From positions 1 to 64,000 of the forward strand of contig JACRJZ010000136.1 of NCBI GenBank assembly GCA_016219875.1: a stretch of DNA of 64,000 bases, in the 5' to 3' direction. The notes beneath the pieces are model-generated. The model did not search any database, was not told the origin of the DNA, and saw only the letters and a program-made list of their open reading frames with translations. Of this stretch, positions 15,861 through 25,538 are shown piece by piece. A program made the translations under genes and the position numbers. Position 1 is the first letter of the stretch; each line of letters starts with the position of its first letter. Origin of the DNA: Verrucomicrobiota bacterium. Its GTDB lineage: Bacteria; Verrucomicrobiota; Verrucomicrobiia; Limisphaerales; JACRJZ01.

Positions 15861-17843
15861 TCAATTTCCCCCTCCCCCTGAAATGGCCGCCACGGCCTGG
15901 ATTCCACCGAGCGCGCCGGCCTTCTCGCGCGCTTGGATCGCTTGATAAATCTTCTGCGCCACCCGGCCGCAGGTCGTGCCGCCGCCGCCGCCGCTTTCCA
16001 CCATCACCACGACGGCGTAGCGCGGGCTTTCGCAGGGACCATACGAAGCGAACCAGGTGATTTTATCGACCGTGATCCGGCCCTTCTTCACCTCCGCGGT
16101 GCCGGTCTTGGCGCCGACGCGGAAGTTCTCCAACAGGGGCGGACCGTGTCGGCCGCGATGGAAGGCATCGTGGCCCGTGCCTTCGGGATCTTCCACGTCC
16201 GCCAGCATGGCCTCGCGCAGCAGGCTGAGACTGTGCGCGCTCACGCCGATCTGGGAGCGGATGCGCCCCGGCGCGAAGGCCTTTCTGGGCCTTTGGTCAA
16301 ACGCGTCCGGCGGTTCCACCCGGTCCACCAAGCGCGGCGTGAAGACCGTGCCGCCGTTGGCCACGGCCGTCACCATGCAGGCCACCTGCAACGGGGTGAC
16401 CGTGACGTCGCCTTGCCCGATGGAGAGGTTCGCGGTATCGCCGTCAAACCACGCGCCGCGGTTATCGCGAATCCACTCGCGGGTGGGCAGCACGCCGGCG
16501 GATTCCGGGCGCAACTCAATGCCGGTCTTCTCCCCGAAATGGAACCGCTGGCCCATCGCCACGATCCGGTCCAGCCCGACCCAAAGGCCGGTATCGACGA
16601 AGTATTTGTTGCAGGACCGCAGGAAGCCCCGCCTGAAGTCGTAGTCGCCAGGGGGTGCCAGGTCTTCGATCCGATGTCGGGATTGTCCCACCTCGGCATA
16701 GCCTGGGCTGGTGATGATGTTCGTGGGATCCCAGCCCGCTTCCAAAGCTGCCAGACCCACGACGATCTTGAAGATCGATCCCAGCGGGTAGGTGCCGTAC
16801 ATGGCCCGATGGGGCAGGGGACGGAGCTTCTCATCGTTCAAGTTCGTCCATACGCTCCAACTCACCGATGGAATAAAGACGTTCGGATCGAACGCCGGCG
16901 CGGAGGCGAGGGCGAGGAGGTCGCCATTGCGCACGTCCATGACCACGGCCGCACCGCGGGCTTCGTTCAGCGCCTGACTCAGCGCGACCTCAGCCGCTTT
17001 CTGGATGGAGAGGTCGATGGTGAGATGCACGTTCTGGCCCGACTCCACCGGCGACCAAATGATCTCGGACTGCCGGTAGCCGAGGTTGTTCACCTGAACC
17101 GACTTGGCGCCCGGCTTTCCCTTGAGGTCGTCGTTGAAGGCGAATTCGATGCCGGCAATCCCCGTGTAGTCGGGCAAGCGGTAGTTGAACGACATCTCCT
17201 CCTCGTCCGTCGATCCCTCGTCGCGCACCAAGTAGCCCAGGAGTTGCGCGGCGGTGGTCTGATGCGGATACCAGCGGATGGGGCGCACTTCCAGGTCGAA
17301 GCCGGCCGGGATGGCGCTGGACTCGCTGAAGCGCGCGATCTGCTGCGGGTTCAGGTCCGTCAACACCGGGAAGGGCAGGGCGAGGCTGCGTTCGTAGTGC
17401 CGGGTGAACGGGGCTTCGGCCACCGCCAGCGGCTCGCGCAGCACGCGGCTGAGTTCGGCGACCAGATTGCTGACGACTTCGTAGCGGCTGGCGCGGGCCA
17501 GTTGCGCCTGCTGGTCGCGCGTGAGACGGCGGTTGCCCTTGGCCTGCCGATACCGCGCCTTGAACTGCTCGCGGATGGCGCGGTCTTCGAGATAGAGGCT
17601 GACGTGGTAGCTGGGGCGGTTGTCTGCCAACACGACGCCACGGCGGTCGAGAATCTTCCCCCGCGACGCCGGCAGGCGCACGGTGCGGAAGGACTGGTTC
17701 TTCTGCTCCTCGCGGAACCGCTGGGCCGAGATGACCTGGACGTAGTACAGCCCGACCAACAGCACCGCCAGCCCGGCCGCGATGCCCCAGGCCAGCGCGC
17801 GGAGCACCCGGTCGTTCTTTTGCAGTTGGTCGAAGACTAACAT
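15861..17843 (-). CDS. mrdA: Penicillin-binding protein 2 (class B transpeptidase)
   Basis: Inner-membrane transpeptidase that cross-links peptidoglycan made by RodA. It has one N-terminal membrane helix (residues 16-37), a PBP dimerisation domain (RGKILDRRGVVLADNRPSYHV) and a transpeptidase domain with S356-x-x-K359 (GSIFK), S410-C-N412 and K579-T-G581. The 660-aa length fits PBP2. The C-terminus ends in a Gly-rich segment. It lies in the order mreD-mrdA-rodA. Confidence 0.95.
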   Translation of the reverse strand: MLVFDQLQKNDRVLRALAWGIAAGLAVLLVGLYYVQVISAQRFREEQKNQSFRTVRLPASRGKILDRRGVVLADNRPSYHVSLYLEDRAIREQFKARYRQAKGNRRLTRDQQAQLARASRYEVVSNLVAELSRVLREPLAVAEAPFTRHYERSLALPFPVLTDLNPQQIARFSESSAIPAGFDLEVRPIRWYPHQTTAAQLLGYLVRDEGSTDEEEMSFNYRLPDYTGIAGIEFAFNDDLKGKPGAKSVQVNNLGYRQSEIIWSPVESGQNVHLTIDLSIQKAAEVALSQALNEARGAAVVMDVRNGDLLALASAPAFDPNVFIPSVSWSVWTNLNDEKLRPLPHRAMYGTYPLGSIFKIVVGLAALEAGWDPTNIITSPGYAEVGQSRHRIEDLAPPGDYDFRRGFLRSCNKYFVDTGLWVGLDRIVAMGQRFHFGEKTGIELRPESAGVLPTREWIRDNRGAWFDGDTANLSIGQGDVTVTPLQVACMVTAVANGGTVFTPRLVDRVEPPDAFDQRPRKAFAPGRIRSQIGVSAHSLSLLREAMLADVEDPEGTGHDAFHRGRHGPPLLENFRVGAKTGTAEVKKGRITVDKITWFASYGPCESPRYAVVVMVESGGGGGTTCGRVAQKIYQAIQAREKAGALGGIQAVAAISGGGGN

Positions 17844-17844
17844 C

Positions 17845-17959
17845 GGTTCCAGGTTCCAGGTTCAAAGTTCAAAGTTGCGAAGTCCAAGCGCAACGTTCCG
17901 CCGAAGGCGAACCGGTTCGGAGCGCCCAACGTTGAACCTTGAACTTTGAACTTTGAACT
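17845..17959. repeat. Inverted pair of heptamer arrays (AGTTCAA / TTGAACT)
   Basis: 17845-17872 reads GGTTCCA, GGTTCCA, GGTTCAA, AGTTCAA. 17932-17959 reads TTGAACC then TTGAACT three times, the complementary word, so the two arrays can fold on each other. It fills the mreD-mrdA gap. Confidence 0.85.
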
Positions 17960-17972
17960 CATCATGAACTCA

Positions 17973-18524
17973 TCATTTCCTCCCCCGGGCGATCTCGCGG
18001 TCCTGCCGGAAGCTGGATTCGTGGACCGGCTGATAGCTGAGCGCACGGTGCAAGCGGTCAAAGACGCGGAAATAGAGCGGCGTGAGCACCCCGCCGCCGA
18101 CACTCATCACGACCCACTGCCACAGCGAGCCGCCGCCCAGGATGGGGCTGTGTCCCAGAGTGACGAGCAGCAAGAGCGTCAGGAGCGGGGCGGCGGCGCT
18201 GGCGGCCAGGCCCAGCATCCATTGAGCATAGGCCTGATGCCGCAAGATCAGATGCTGGCACTGGTGGATGCCCAGGCCGATGAGGAAGAGGGGCAGCACG
18301 CTCACGCCCAGCGGATTGGCCGAAAGCGAATCGAAGCACAGCCCGCCCACCACGGCGAGCAGCGTGAGGGTCGTCACGCCGGCGTTGAGGCTGGCGAAAA
18401 CCATCAGCCCCGGCAGGAAGTCGATCTGCGCGCCCAGCCACCGCCGTGGCCCGTCCCACGCCGCTTCGAGGAACACCGCCAGAAAGGCGGCGACGAGGAT
18501 GAGAATGGTGGTGAGCGGCCTCAT
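17973..18524 (-). CDS. mreD: Rod shape-determining membrane protein MreD
   Basis: 183 aa from the ATG at 18524, with about five hydrophobic helices (LTTILILVAAFLAVFLEAAW onward) and a conserved acidic/aromatic segment (GGLCFDSLSANPLGVSVLPLF) characteristic of MreD. It connects MreC/PBP2/RodA with MreB in the inner membrane. The start is taken at the first Met preceding the membrane helix; a Met 11 codons upstream lies in repeat DNA. Identification rests partly on its position between mreC and mrdA. Confidence 0.85.
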   Translation of the reverse strand: MRPLTTILILVAAFLAVFLEAAWDGPRRWLGAQIDFLPGLMVFASLNAGVTTLTLLAVVGGLCFDSLSANPLGVSVLPLFLIGLGIHQCQHLILRHQAYAQWMLGLAASAAAPLLTLLLLVTLGHSPILGGGSLWQWVVMSVGGGVLTPLYFRVFDRLHRALSYQPVHESSFRQDREIARGRK

Positions 18525-18538
18525 GGCGGGGGAAAAAG

Positions 18539-18629
18539 TCCAACGTCCAATGTCCAATGTCCAACGTCGTCAGCCGCGTGGTTGTGAGCGCCAGAGGACC
18601 CTTGAACTTTGAACTTTGAACTTTGAACT
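18539..18629. repeat. Two heptamer arrays (TCCAATG/TCCAACG and TTGAACT)
   Basis: 18539-18566 has TCCAACG, TCCAATG, TCCAATG, TCCAACG. 18602-18629 has TTGAACT four times. Both lie between mreC and mreD. Confidence 0.85.
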
Positions 18630-18630
18630 C

Positions 18631-19482
18631 TCATGGCACCTTCACCCACACTTCCTCAAGCTGGTTCAAGTTGGCAGCGAGTTTCACGCGCGCTTCCGTG
18701 TAGCTGCCGTATTCGACCGCGCGAAAGTCGATCAAGTGGCCCACGGGAATCCCTCGGGGGTAAATGCTCCCTTCAAATCCGCTGGTGAGGATCATCTGGC
18801 CCGGCTTCAGGCTGCCGATGCGGGAAAGGTAGCTGAGTTCAACCAGGGACGTGTCCATCACCGACGACGCGCCGGAAATCACGCCGTTGTCCACCGTCTG
18901 ACGTCCCTCCACGACCAGCACGGCGACGCGGCAACTTGGGTCGCCGATAAGCACGACCCGGGCGCGCGTCTCGCTCACTTCGGCTACCCGGCCCACCAAA
19001 CCCTCCGGAGTCAGCACCGGGAGATCGGGACGGAGGCCGTCGCGCCTGCCGAGGTCGATGTAGAGGCCGCGCCACCAGTTGGCCGGGTCGCGGGCAACGA
19101 CGCGGGCGAGTTTGCCCTGCCACGGGGTCGTGCGTGACCAACCAAAGAGCGCCCGCAGCCGGTCGTTTTCCCGGAGCACCGCATCGGATTGGAGCAGGCG
19201 GAGCTTGAGTTCGGAGTTTTCCTTGCGGAGTTGGCCCAGTTCGGCGGCCAGGCTTTCGCGGGGTGCGATGGCGTGGCCGGCCTTCTGAACAAGTTGTTGG
19301 CCGGCACCCGCGACGCCAAAGAGGGGCACGAAGACGCCGCTAAGGGCGAGTTTCATCCGGGACGTGGCCCCCCCTGGCAGCCAGAGCAGCACCAGCGTCA
19401 GCAACACCGCAAATCCGAAGGCTATGTAATGCGCCTTTTTCAACTTCAATTCGGCAAAGGAACAAACTGCGGCGCGCAGCAA
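18631..19482 (-). CDS. mreC: Cell shape-determining protein MreC
   Basis: 283 aa. One N-terminal membrane helix (residues 18-36), then a coiled-coil (ESLAAELGQLRKENSELKLR) and the periplasmic double beta-barrel with typical LARVVARDPANWW, GLVGRV and VLTSGFEGSIYPRGIPVG. It scaffolds PBP2 in the periplasm. It follows mreB by 70 bases. Confidence 0.95.
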   Translation of the reverse strand: MLRAAVCSFAELKLKKAHYIAFGFAVLLTLVLLWLPGGATSRMKLALSGVFVPLFGVAGAGQQLVQKAGHAIAPRESLAAELGQLRKENSELKLRLLQSDAVLRENDRLRALFGWSRTTPWQGKLARVVARDPANWWRGLYIDLGRRDGLRPDLPVLTPEGLVGRVAEVSETRARVVLIGDPSCRVAVLVVEGRQTVDNGVISGASSVMDTSLVELSYLSRIGSLKPGQMILTSGFEGSIYPRGIPVGHLIDFRAVEYGSYTEARVKLAANLNQLEEVWVKVP

Positions 19483-19552
19483 AAAGTCTGCGGCACAGCA
19501 GGGTGGTTTTTGACCACCCGTCCAAGGCGAACGGAAGAGGAACCCACTCGGT

Positions 19553-20575
19553 CTATTTGTACGAAGTGACGCGTTTCAAAAACTGCAGCTCCTGGAGCAC
19601 GCGGCCCGTGCCTTCGGCGACCGCGCTGAGGGGGTCGTCGGCAACGTGGACCGGAAGGCCGGTTTCTTCGGCCACCATCCGGTCGATCCCGCGCAACAGC
19701 GCGCCGCCGCCGGCCATCACGATCCCGCGGTCCACCAAGTCGGCGGACAGTTCGGGCGGACAGCGTTCCAGCGTAATGCGGACGGACTCCAGAATGCTTG
19801 AAAGCGGCTCTTGCAGGGCTTCGCGAATTTCTTCCGAGCGGATCGTGATCGTTTTGGGCAACCCGGCGCTCAGATCGCGGCCTTTCACTTCCATGGTTAG
19901 TTCCTGCTCCAGCGGATAGGCCGATCCAACGCGGATCTTGATTTCCTCCGCCGTGCGTTCGCCGATCATCAGATTGTAGGCCCGCTTCATGTGTGCCACG
20001 ATCGTCTCGTCAAACTCGTCTCCGCCCACCCGCAGGCTGCGGCTGAAGACAATTCCGGCCAGGGAGATGATGGCGATTTCGCACGTTCCCCCGCCAATAT
20101 CGACGATCATGTTGCCCGCCGGCTCATGCACGGGAAGCCCGACGCCAATGGCCGAAGCCATCGGCTGCTCGATCAAGTACACTTCGCGTGCTCCCGCATG
20201 AGTGGCGGAATCTTTGACGGCCCGTTTCTCCACTTCCGTGATGCCCGAGGGGACGGCGACAACGACGCGTGGGGCGATGAGTTTGCGATGATGCACCTTT
20301 TGGATGAAATGGCGCAGCATGGCTTCGGTGATTTCAAAGTCCGCGATCACGCCATCTTTCATGGGGCGGATCGCGACGATGTTGCCTGGGGTGCGTCCGA
20401 GCATCCGCTTGGCTTCTTCGCCCACGGCCAGGACGTTGGTCGTTCCGGCTTCGATGGCCACGACCGACGGTTCACGCAGGACAATGCCCTGGTCCCGGAC
20501 AAAAACCAGGGAGTTCGCCGTCCCGAGGTCTATTCCAATATCGTTGGAGAACAGGCTTTTTAGTTGCGCAAACAT
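19553..20575 (-). CDS. mreB: Actin-like rod shape protein MreB
   Basis: 340 aa bacterial actin. Phosphate 1 loop DIGIDLGTANSLVF, phosphate 2 NMIVDIGGGTCEIAI, adenosine motif IVMAGGGALLRGID. It forms membrane-bound filaments that guide the lateral wall machinery. It is the first gene of the mreBCD-mrdA-rodA-rng operon; the 195 bases upstream (20576-20770) hold no gene and presumably the promoter. Confidence 0.97.
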   Translation of the reverse strand: MFAQLKSLFSNDIGIDLGTANSLVFVRDQGIVLREPSVVAIEAGTTNVLAVGEEAKRMLGRTPGNIVAIRPMKDGVIADFEITEAMLRHFIQKVHHRKLIAPRVVVAVPSGITEVEKRAVKDSATHAGAREVYLIEQPMASAIGVGLPVHEPAGNMIVDIGGGTCEIAIISLAGIVFSRSLRVGGDEFDETIVAHMKRAYNLMIGERTAEEIKIRVGSAYPLEQELTMEVKGRDLSAGLPKTITIRSEEIREALQEPLSSILESVRITLERCPPELSADLVDRGIVMAGGGALLRGIDRMVAEETGLPVHVADDPLSAVAEGTGRVLQELQFLKRVTSYK

Positions 20576-20770
20576 GAGCAGTGCCTAACAGGGGCTTTAG
20601 GTAATCGGGCGAGCCGGCGCGGGTCAAGGTTATTCCCAGAGTTGTTCGTAAACTTGCCCGCAGGTTGTTCACCGGTGGGCCAGGCCGTCGCCGGACGGCA
20701 CCGGCGGACGGTCTGTGCCGCCCGGGAATGTTTCTCTGGACACCCTCACTCGATCAGCCAGTCTCGCGCC

Positions 20771-21928
20771 TCACGGCACCATCAGAAATTCCGTGCTGAC
20801 CCCGACTTTGACCTTCTTCCCGCTGGCGGAGTGAATCTGCACCGCTTCCTCCCGGCTCATTGCTTCAATGGCCGTGACGCGGTCGAAGCCCGCTGGCGTC
20901 GGCACCGCACCCATGATGTACGGCACCACCAGCGGACGCTTCGGGTCGGCAACGTGGCAGGTAGGGATGCCTTTGGTCGAGAGAGGATTCTTGTTCGCGG
21001 ATTCCGCCAAGCCGTGGTGGAAATACGAAGTCACGTCCTCCAGCCCCATCACGGCCGTGTGGCGGCCGTTCCAGGGCGGATAGTGGCGGCCGCCATTGGA
21101 AATCCAAAAGATCGTCTCGCGGAGGACGCGCGGGTTCTTGAGCGAGAACCACACATAGCGCTCTTTCGGAAACGCCACCGCCGTCCACGCAAACGGCACG
21201 TCGAGGTCGTTCACGATCATCACGAGGTCCTCGAAGCCGCGCCGCGCGGGGTAATGGCTGAGGTCCGTGTTGCCACCGCACGCCAGCGGCACGGCGCGCA
21301 ACGTGCGAAACTCCGCGCCCGGCTTCAGGCTGCTGTAACCGTAGCCCGCCGGATCCTCGAACTGTCCGGGGAAAACTTCTCCGTAGGTGAACGCGCTGGT
21401 GGAAATCTGGCCGCTGCCCGGTGCTTCCGGGAACTTGAGCATGGCGTGATGGCCTGGATTGATCGGCCCGCTCATGCCGGAGATCGTGTGCCGGCAATAA
21501 ACCACGCTCTGGCCCTGGGCCAGCGAAATTTCCTTTTCCACGCGGCCCGGACGAATCTTCGTTTCCAGGCTCAGCCGCAGTGTGGTCTTGCCGGCGACCG
21601 TCTCCATCGATTCGAATTCCCACGCCTCGTTCGCGGTTTCGCCGTGGACGGGGTGCTTCTCGCCGCGGAACGCCGTGCCATTCCCGCCGAAGGGCAGGCA
21701 GAAGAAATCCCCGCGCAGGACTTGCAGGATCTGCGGCTGGCCGGACGGGAGTTTCTCCTCGGCCCACGGCGCGATGGAGAACGGTTGGATCTTGCGGCGG
21801 CGACGGTCAAACGTGATCGGCCCCAGATGCCCGCCTTGCTGCGTGACCCAGGCCTCCACGTCGCGGGAAGAGATTTGCCAGGAAGGTTGGCCGTGGATGG
21901 TTTCCAGTGAGATTTGTTTTGGTTTCAT
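20771..21928 (-). CDS. Aldose 1-epimerase/mutarotase-fold protein, uncharacterised
   Basis: 385 aa without signal peptide. The pattern of beta-strands, QQGGHLGPITF near the N-terminus, TVAGKTTLRLSLET, and a late GHHAMLKFPEAP with conserved His resembles galactose mutarotase-like (aldose epimerase) folds, where a His and Glu catalyse anomer interconversion. The catalytic pair cannot be fixed with confidence. It lies upstream of mreB on the same strand but is separated by 195 bases, so it is likely an independent unit. Confidence 0.55.
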   Translation of the reverse strand: MKPKQISLETIHGQPSWQISSRDVEAWVTQQGGHLGPITFDRRRRKIQPFSIAPWAEEKLPSGQPQILQVLRGDFFCLPFGGNGTAFRGEKHPVHGETANEAWEFESMETVAGKTTLRLSLETKIRPGRVEKEISLAQGQSVVYCRHTISGMSGPINPGHHAMLKFPEAPGSGQISTSAFTYGEVFPGQFEDPAGYGYSSLKPGAEFRTLRAVPLACGGNTDLSHYPARRGFEDLVMIVNDLDVPFAWTAVAFPKERYVWFSLKNPRVLRETIFWISNGGRHYPPWNGRHTAVMGLEDVTSYFHHGLAESANKNPLSTKGIPTCHVADPKRPLVVPYIMGAVPTPAGFDRVTAIEAMSREEAVQIHSASGKKVKVGVSTEFLMVP

Positions 21929-22084
21929 CGTGCAATGTTGGCCGCCGGCCTGTGTGCGGCTGCCTGCGTGAACCGCCTTTGATCCACGCGTGCCGCGCCC
22001 CGGCAGCGATGTGGGCGCAAACTAGCTCACTCCGGGACCAAGGCAAAGCACAAAGACCGCGTTGGGCTGAAGCCGGCCCTTCGT

Positions 22085-23581
22085 TCACGGCTTCACGAGC
22101 GGTTTGGTCAGTTGGTCCTGCGTGACTTTCACCGGTTCAAGGACCAACTCGGGCGCGTTGAAGTTCTTGAGGTAGGTGTCGTAGAAGGCCGGATCGGCCT
22201 GCGGCAGAAGGAAGGGTTTGTGAAACACGCCGTGCTCGTCCACGTAGCTGAAGAACGGGCGCGCAAACAGTCCATCGAGCCGCTTGCTGCTGAAGACCAC
22301 CCAGCGACCGTTGCTCGACCAACAATGCCACGAGTCCGTCTGGTCGCTGTTGATCTCCAAACGGCGAGGCCGGCGGGTCTGGAGATCCAGAAGGTAAAGG
22401 TCGGTGCTCGGTTGGTAGGGCGGGAAATGGCCGTACCGGGACAGGCAGAACAAAACCAACCGTCCGTCAGGAGAGACTCGGGGTTCGGCGGCGCTCAATC
22501 CGGTCTGCTGGGCCGCCACCAGGAGTTCCGGCTCGCCCCATTGGTCGCGGTCGGGGTCGTAACTCACCCGCATCAGATCGTAGCGGATCTGCCGGAACCG
22601 TTCGACCGGCGCCGGAGGCGCGCTGCAGTAATACAGATGCCGGCCGTCGGGTGACCAGGAAGGCCAAGTCTCGTTCCGGTTGGTGAGCGCAATGGCCGGA
22701 GGAAAATCGAACGTGTTCGAATCCACGCGGTAGAGGCCCAAGTTGGAAGTGGCGTCGAAGACGTCCCGCGTTTCGCCCACGGTGTGAAAGAAGAGCGAGA
22801 ACTTGTTGGCGGAGAAAGCCAGCAACCGTCCGCTGGGGTGCCAGGAGAGATACCCCATCGTCCGGTCCACGCGGGTGACTTGGTTGGACCTGACCAGCAG
22901 CATGGGGTGGGTCTTGGCGGTGGTCCTGATGTTCAGGGCAAACGTGTCGGCCCGTCGATTCAGGAAGGTGTGGCAGTTGAGGCAATCCCCGCCGAACCGG
23001 CGGTTCTCCAGCACCGGTCGTTCCGCAAAAGAACTCAGCGCGCGCTCGTAGATGCCCAGGTGGTCATAGACGCTGTAGAGGGGTTTGAGCAGACGATAGA
23101 CGAGATAGCCGTCAATCGCCTCCTGCGCGATGCGGTTGGTCACGGTGTCGAACTGGCTCCAGCGGCCCTGGGCGTCCAGCACCGAAACGTCCCAAAGAAG
23201 CGCCTCGCCGGCATTGGCGCTCAGCAGCGTCTGCCACTTCTTGAGCGGAATGCGGATGGAGCCACTGCGGCTGGTGAGGTGAATGGGATCGCCCCGGCCG
23301 GATCGCATCTCGACGCGATAGCGTGTTCCGGGTTCTTCCACCTTGAAGTTCAACGGAGCAAGGTTGGGGGGAATAACAATCCCAGCGTAATCGGGGAACA
23401 GCTTCGGTGCCCGACGGTGTGCGACGGGCGGTTCACTTCCAGCCGCCTGAACCAGGGCCGGGGGACCGGCGCAGAGCAGCATTCCCACCAGCCCGATGAA
23501 GAAGGAGAGGGACCGCGGAAGTCCCGAGGCCGGTTGTCGGCCCGGTGCCCTCGCCGGGCGAGTCTTTGAACGCCGTTTCAT
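22085..23581 (-). CDS. Exported PD40/TolB-like beta-propeller protein with one CXXCH motif
   Basis: A signal peptide or anchor is present at residues 24-46. There is an N-terminal beta-sandwich region, then a single c-type heme motif C200-L-N-C-H204 between two globular parts, then a WD40-like propeller with PD40 repeats (YLSWHPSGRLLAFSA, ETWPSWSPDGRHLYY, RVSPDGRLVLF, WHCWSSNGRWVVFSS). Its start overlaps the upstream multi-TM protein by four bases (ATGA), so the two are translationally coupled. Proteins with this design occur in Bacteroidetes and Verrucomicrobia; the role is unknown. Single heme plus propeller suggests an extracytoplasmic redox or sensing function, which is inference. Confidence 0.75.
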   Translation of the reverse strand: MKRRSKTRPARAPGRQPASGLPRSLSFFIGLVGMLLCAGPPALVQAAGSEPPVAHRRAPKLFPDYAGIVIPPNLAPLNFKVEEPGTRYRVEMRSGRGDPIHLTSRSGSIRIPLKKWQTLLSANAGEALLWDVSVLDAQGRWSQFDTVTNRIAQEAIDGYLVYRLLKPLYSVYDHLGIYERALSSFAERPVLENRRFGGDCLNCHTFLNRRADTFALNIRTTAKTHPMLLVRSNQVTRVDRTMGYLSWHPSGRLLAFSANKFSLFFHTVGETRDVFDATSNLGLYRVDSNTFDFPPAIALTNRNETWPSWSPDGRHLYYCSAPPAPVERFRQIRYDLMRVSYDPDRDQWGEPELLVAAQQTGLSAAEPRVSPDGRLVLFCLSRYGHFPPYQPSTDLYLLDLQTRRPRRLEINSDQTDSWHCWSSNGRWVVFSSKRLDGLFARPFFSYVDEHGVFHKPFLLPQADPAFYDTYLKNFNAPELVLEPVKVTQDQLTKPLVKP

Positions 23582-25458
23582 AGAGACTCCATCGGACGGG
23601 CTGCCCCCGGAGCAGCCTGGTCGGCTTTCCCGAAGTAGTAGTAGTGCCAGAACGTATCGCCGAAATCGCGGTCCAGTCCCCGGCGCGTTTCCGTGCTGGG
23701 AACGTCCTGCCGATCCAAGGTCCGCTGGAATTGTTCGAAGCGCCGGATGGTTTCAGGGCGAATCTGCCGCCCGCGGAGATCGACGGTTTTCCCCTCGTGG
23801 AGTCGCCGATAGAGCAGGATGGCTTCCTCGTAATGACGAGGAAGGCCGGCGCCGTCGAAGTCGTCCAATCGCTTGAGTTCCTGCACCAGCTTGTCCAATT
23901 CCCGGCTCAAGAGGAGATGCGCCATCAAATACTCGAAGGCCATGCGGTTCTGCCGACAACGGTGCAACGCCTGCTGGCAGAGAGACTCCACGGGCATGCC
24001 ATCGTGGGGCAGATCCGTGGTCACCATCCAGGCCCGGATTCGAGCAAGCTCGGCATCCTTGGGCAACCGCGGGTCCACCGCCAGTTCGCGCAGGCAACTT
24101 CCGGCCCACTCCTGTTGAAACGGCATTTCCCGAAGCAGGTTCAGAAACACCCGGGCCGCCTGCGGACGGTCTTTGAGGATGTTGATGCGCGCCAGCAGGC
24201 GGAGGATTTCGGGGCGGTTGCCTTCGTGCTCCAAAGCCTCATGCGCGAAATGCTCGGCCACGTTGACCTGGCCCAACTCGAACAGCGTTTCACTCTGCGG
24301 ACGGCAGGCCAACAGTCCGCGGTTGAGCGAGGGCAACAACTGCCAGCCGCGCTGGCCGGCGAAGGAGAACAAATCCTCGGCCAGCCGGCCCGTGCGGTAC
24401 AGTGCCAGATGAAGTCGGACTTCCGCTTCGGCGCTCAACGTCGGGAGTTGGCGGGCTGCGTCCAGCACGCGCTGGTCTTCCTGCCGCGCGGCGTAGTACC
24501 TGATCTCCCGGAGAGACTTCGCCGCGTCATCGAACGCCAACCCAATCCATACTCCGCCGGCAAGACCCAAGCCCGCCGCCAGACCGCGCCGGAGTGCCGG
24601 TCGTTGGAACCAGTGGCCTCGCCCCGCCGTCGGGGACGCCTTGCGTCGAACCGGAGCCGCTGGGTCGCTCGAAGTGGCCGGGGACGGCACCAGCGCCAGA
24701 ACAACGCCGGCCAGCAGCGGGAAGAGGTAAAGAGCCAGCGCCAGGGAAGCGGTCCCTTTCTCCCCGGCCCAATGAACCGCTTGGCCCCAGTCGGTGTCGG
24801 GCAGGCAGACCATCCAAACTGGCCCCACGGATGCCGAGAGGACGCAACCCAAGGCCAGCCATCGGCGTCCCGGCCGGAGGACTTCCGCGCCAGCCACCAG
24901 CGCCGCAAACAGCGCGCTGGGCCACAGTCCTGCGACGTAGAAGATCAATCCCGAGCAGATCCAGCCTGTAGCCAGACGCCACCCAACCCCGCCCGCAGGC
25001 AGCGCGGCCCCCGCCATCGCGATCAGCCATCCCAAGCTGAGGGCCGGCCAGGCGCAGCCCAATTGCTGCCGCAGTGCCAGCAGCAGGAAGGGTGGGACCA
25101 ACGAGGCCCACCGCGGCCCGACGCCACTGATGCGCTGGAGCGCCTGCTGCGTCGCCCACCACGCCAGTCCGCTGACCGTTGTGAAGATCAGCGCGCCCAT
25201 TCCATTAAAGCGATCACCCTGGGCCAGGAACGCCGACGCATATTCCAGCAGCCCGCCGGGGCGGCGCAGTGACTCGATGAAGAACGAAGGCGTCAGCAGG
25301 AAAACAGGGCTGCGCTGCTGGTAGTCCAGCGCGGGTTCGACTCGCAGCCACACGTAGAGGAAGACGAGGACAAAGAACCCAATCACCATGAACGCGAAGC
25401 CTGCGTCCGGCCGGGAGCCAGCCGTGGGTCGAGAGGGTGCGTTCGCCGGACGTTGCAT
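23578..25458 (-). CDS. DUF6057-like multi-pass membrane protein with helical C-terminal domain
   Basis: 626 aa. The first 270 residues contain about seven to nine hydrophobic helices and a linker; another helix lies near residues 290-310. The C-terminal half is soluble and helical (TPR-like: VNVAEHFAHEALEHEGNRPE, PQAARVFLNLL). This layout and its coupling to a TolB/PD40 protein match the uncharacterised DUF6057 family as I remember it from Bacteroidetes. It overlaps the downstream PD40 gene by four bases. Confidence 0.65.
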   Translation of the reverse strand: MQRPANAPSRPTAGSRPDAGFAFMVIGFFVLVFLYVWLRVEPALDYQQRSPVFLLTPSFFIESLRRPGGLLEYASAFLAQGDRFNGMGALIFTTVSGLAWWATQQALQRISGVGPRWASLVPPFLLLALRQQLGCAWPALSLGWLIAMAGAALPAGGVGWRLATGWICSGLIFYVAGLWPSALFAALVAGAEVLRPGRRWLALGCVLSASVGPVWMVCLPDTDWGQAVHWAGEKGTASLALALYLFPLLAGVVLALVPSPATSSDPAAPVRRKASPTAGRGHWFQRPALRRGLAAGLGLAGGVWIGLAFDDAAKSLREIRYYAARQEDQRVLDAARQLPTLSAEAEVRLHLALYRTGRLAEDLFSFAGQRGWQLLPSLNRGLLACRPQSETLFELGQVNVAEHFAHEALEHEGNRPEILRLLARINILKDRPQAARVFLNLLREMPFQQEWAGSCLRELAVDPRLPKDAELARIRAWMVTTDLPHDGMPVESLCQQALHRCRQNRMAFEYLMAHLLLSRELDKLVQELKRLDDFDGAGLPRHYEEAILLYRRLHEGKTVDLRGRQIRPETIRRFEQFQRTLDRQDVPSTETRRGLDRDFGDTFWHYYYFGKADQAAPGAARPMESL

Positions 25459-25538
25459 GGCGTTGGTGTATCAGATCGAGGTGTCGGCGGCAACGGTCCC
25501 GAACTTCGCTACCGCTGGCAGCCACCCCCCTGACCGTT

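Noticed and set aside
15933..17840. 635-codon open frame opposite mrdA
   Set aside because: Shadow of PBP2, which has intact SxxK, SxN and KTG motifs.
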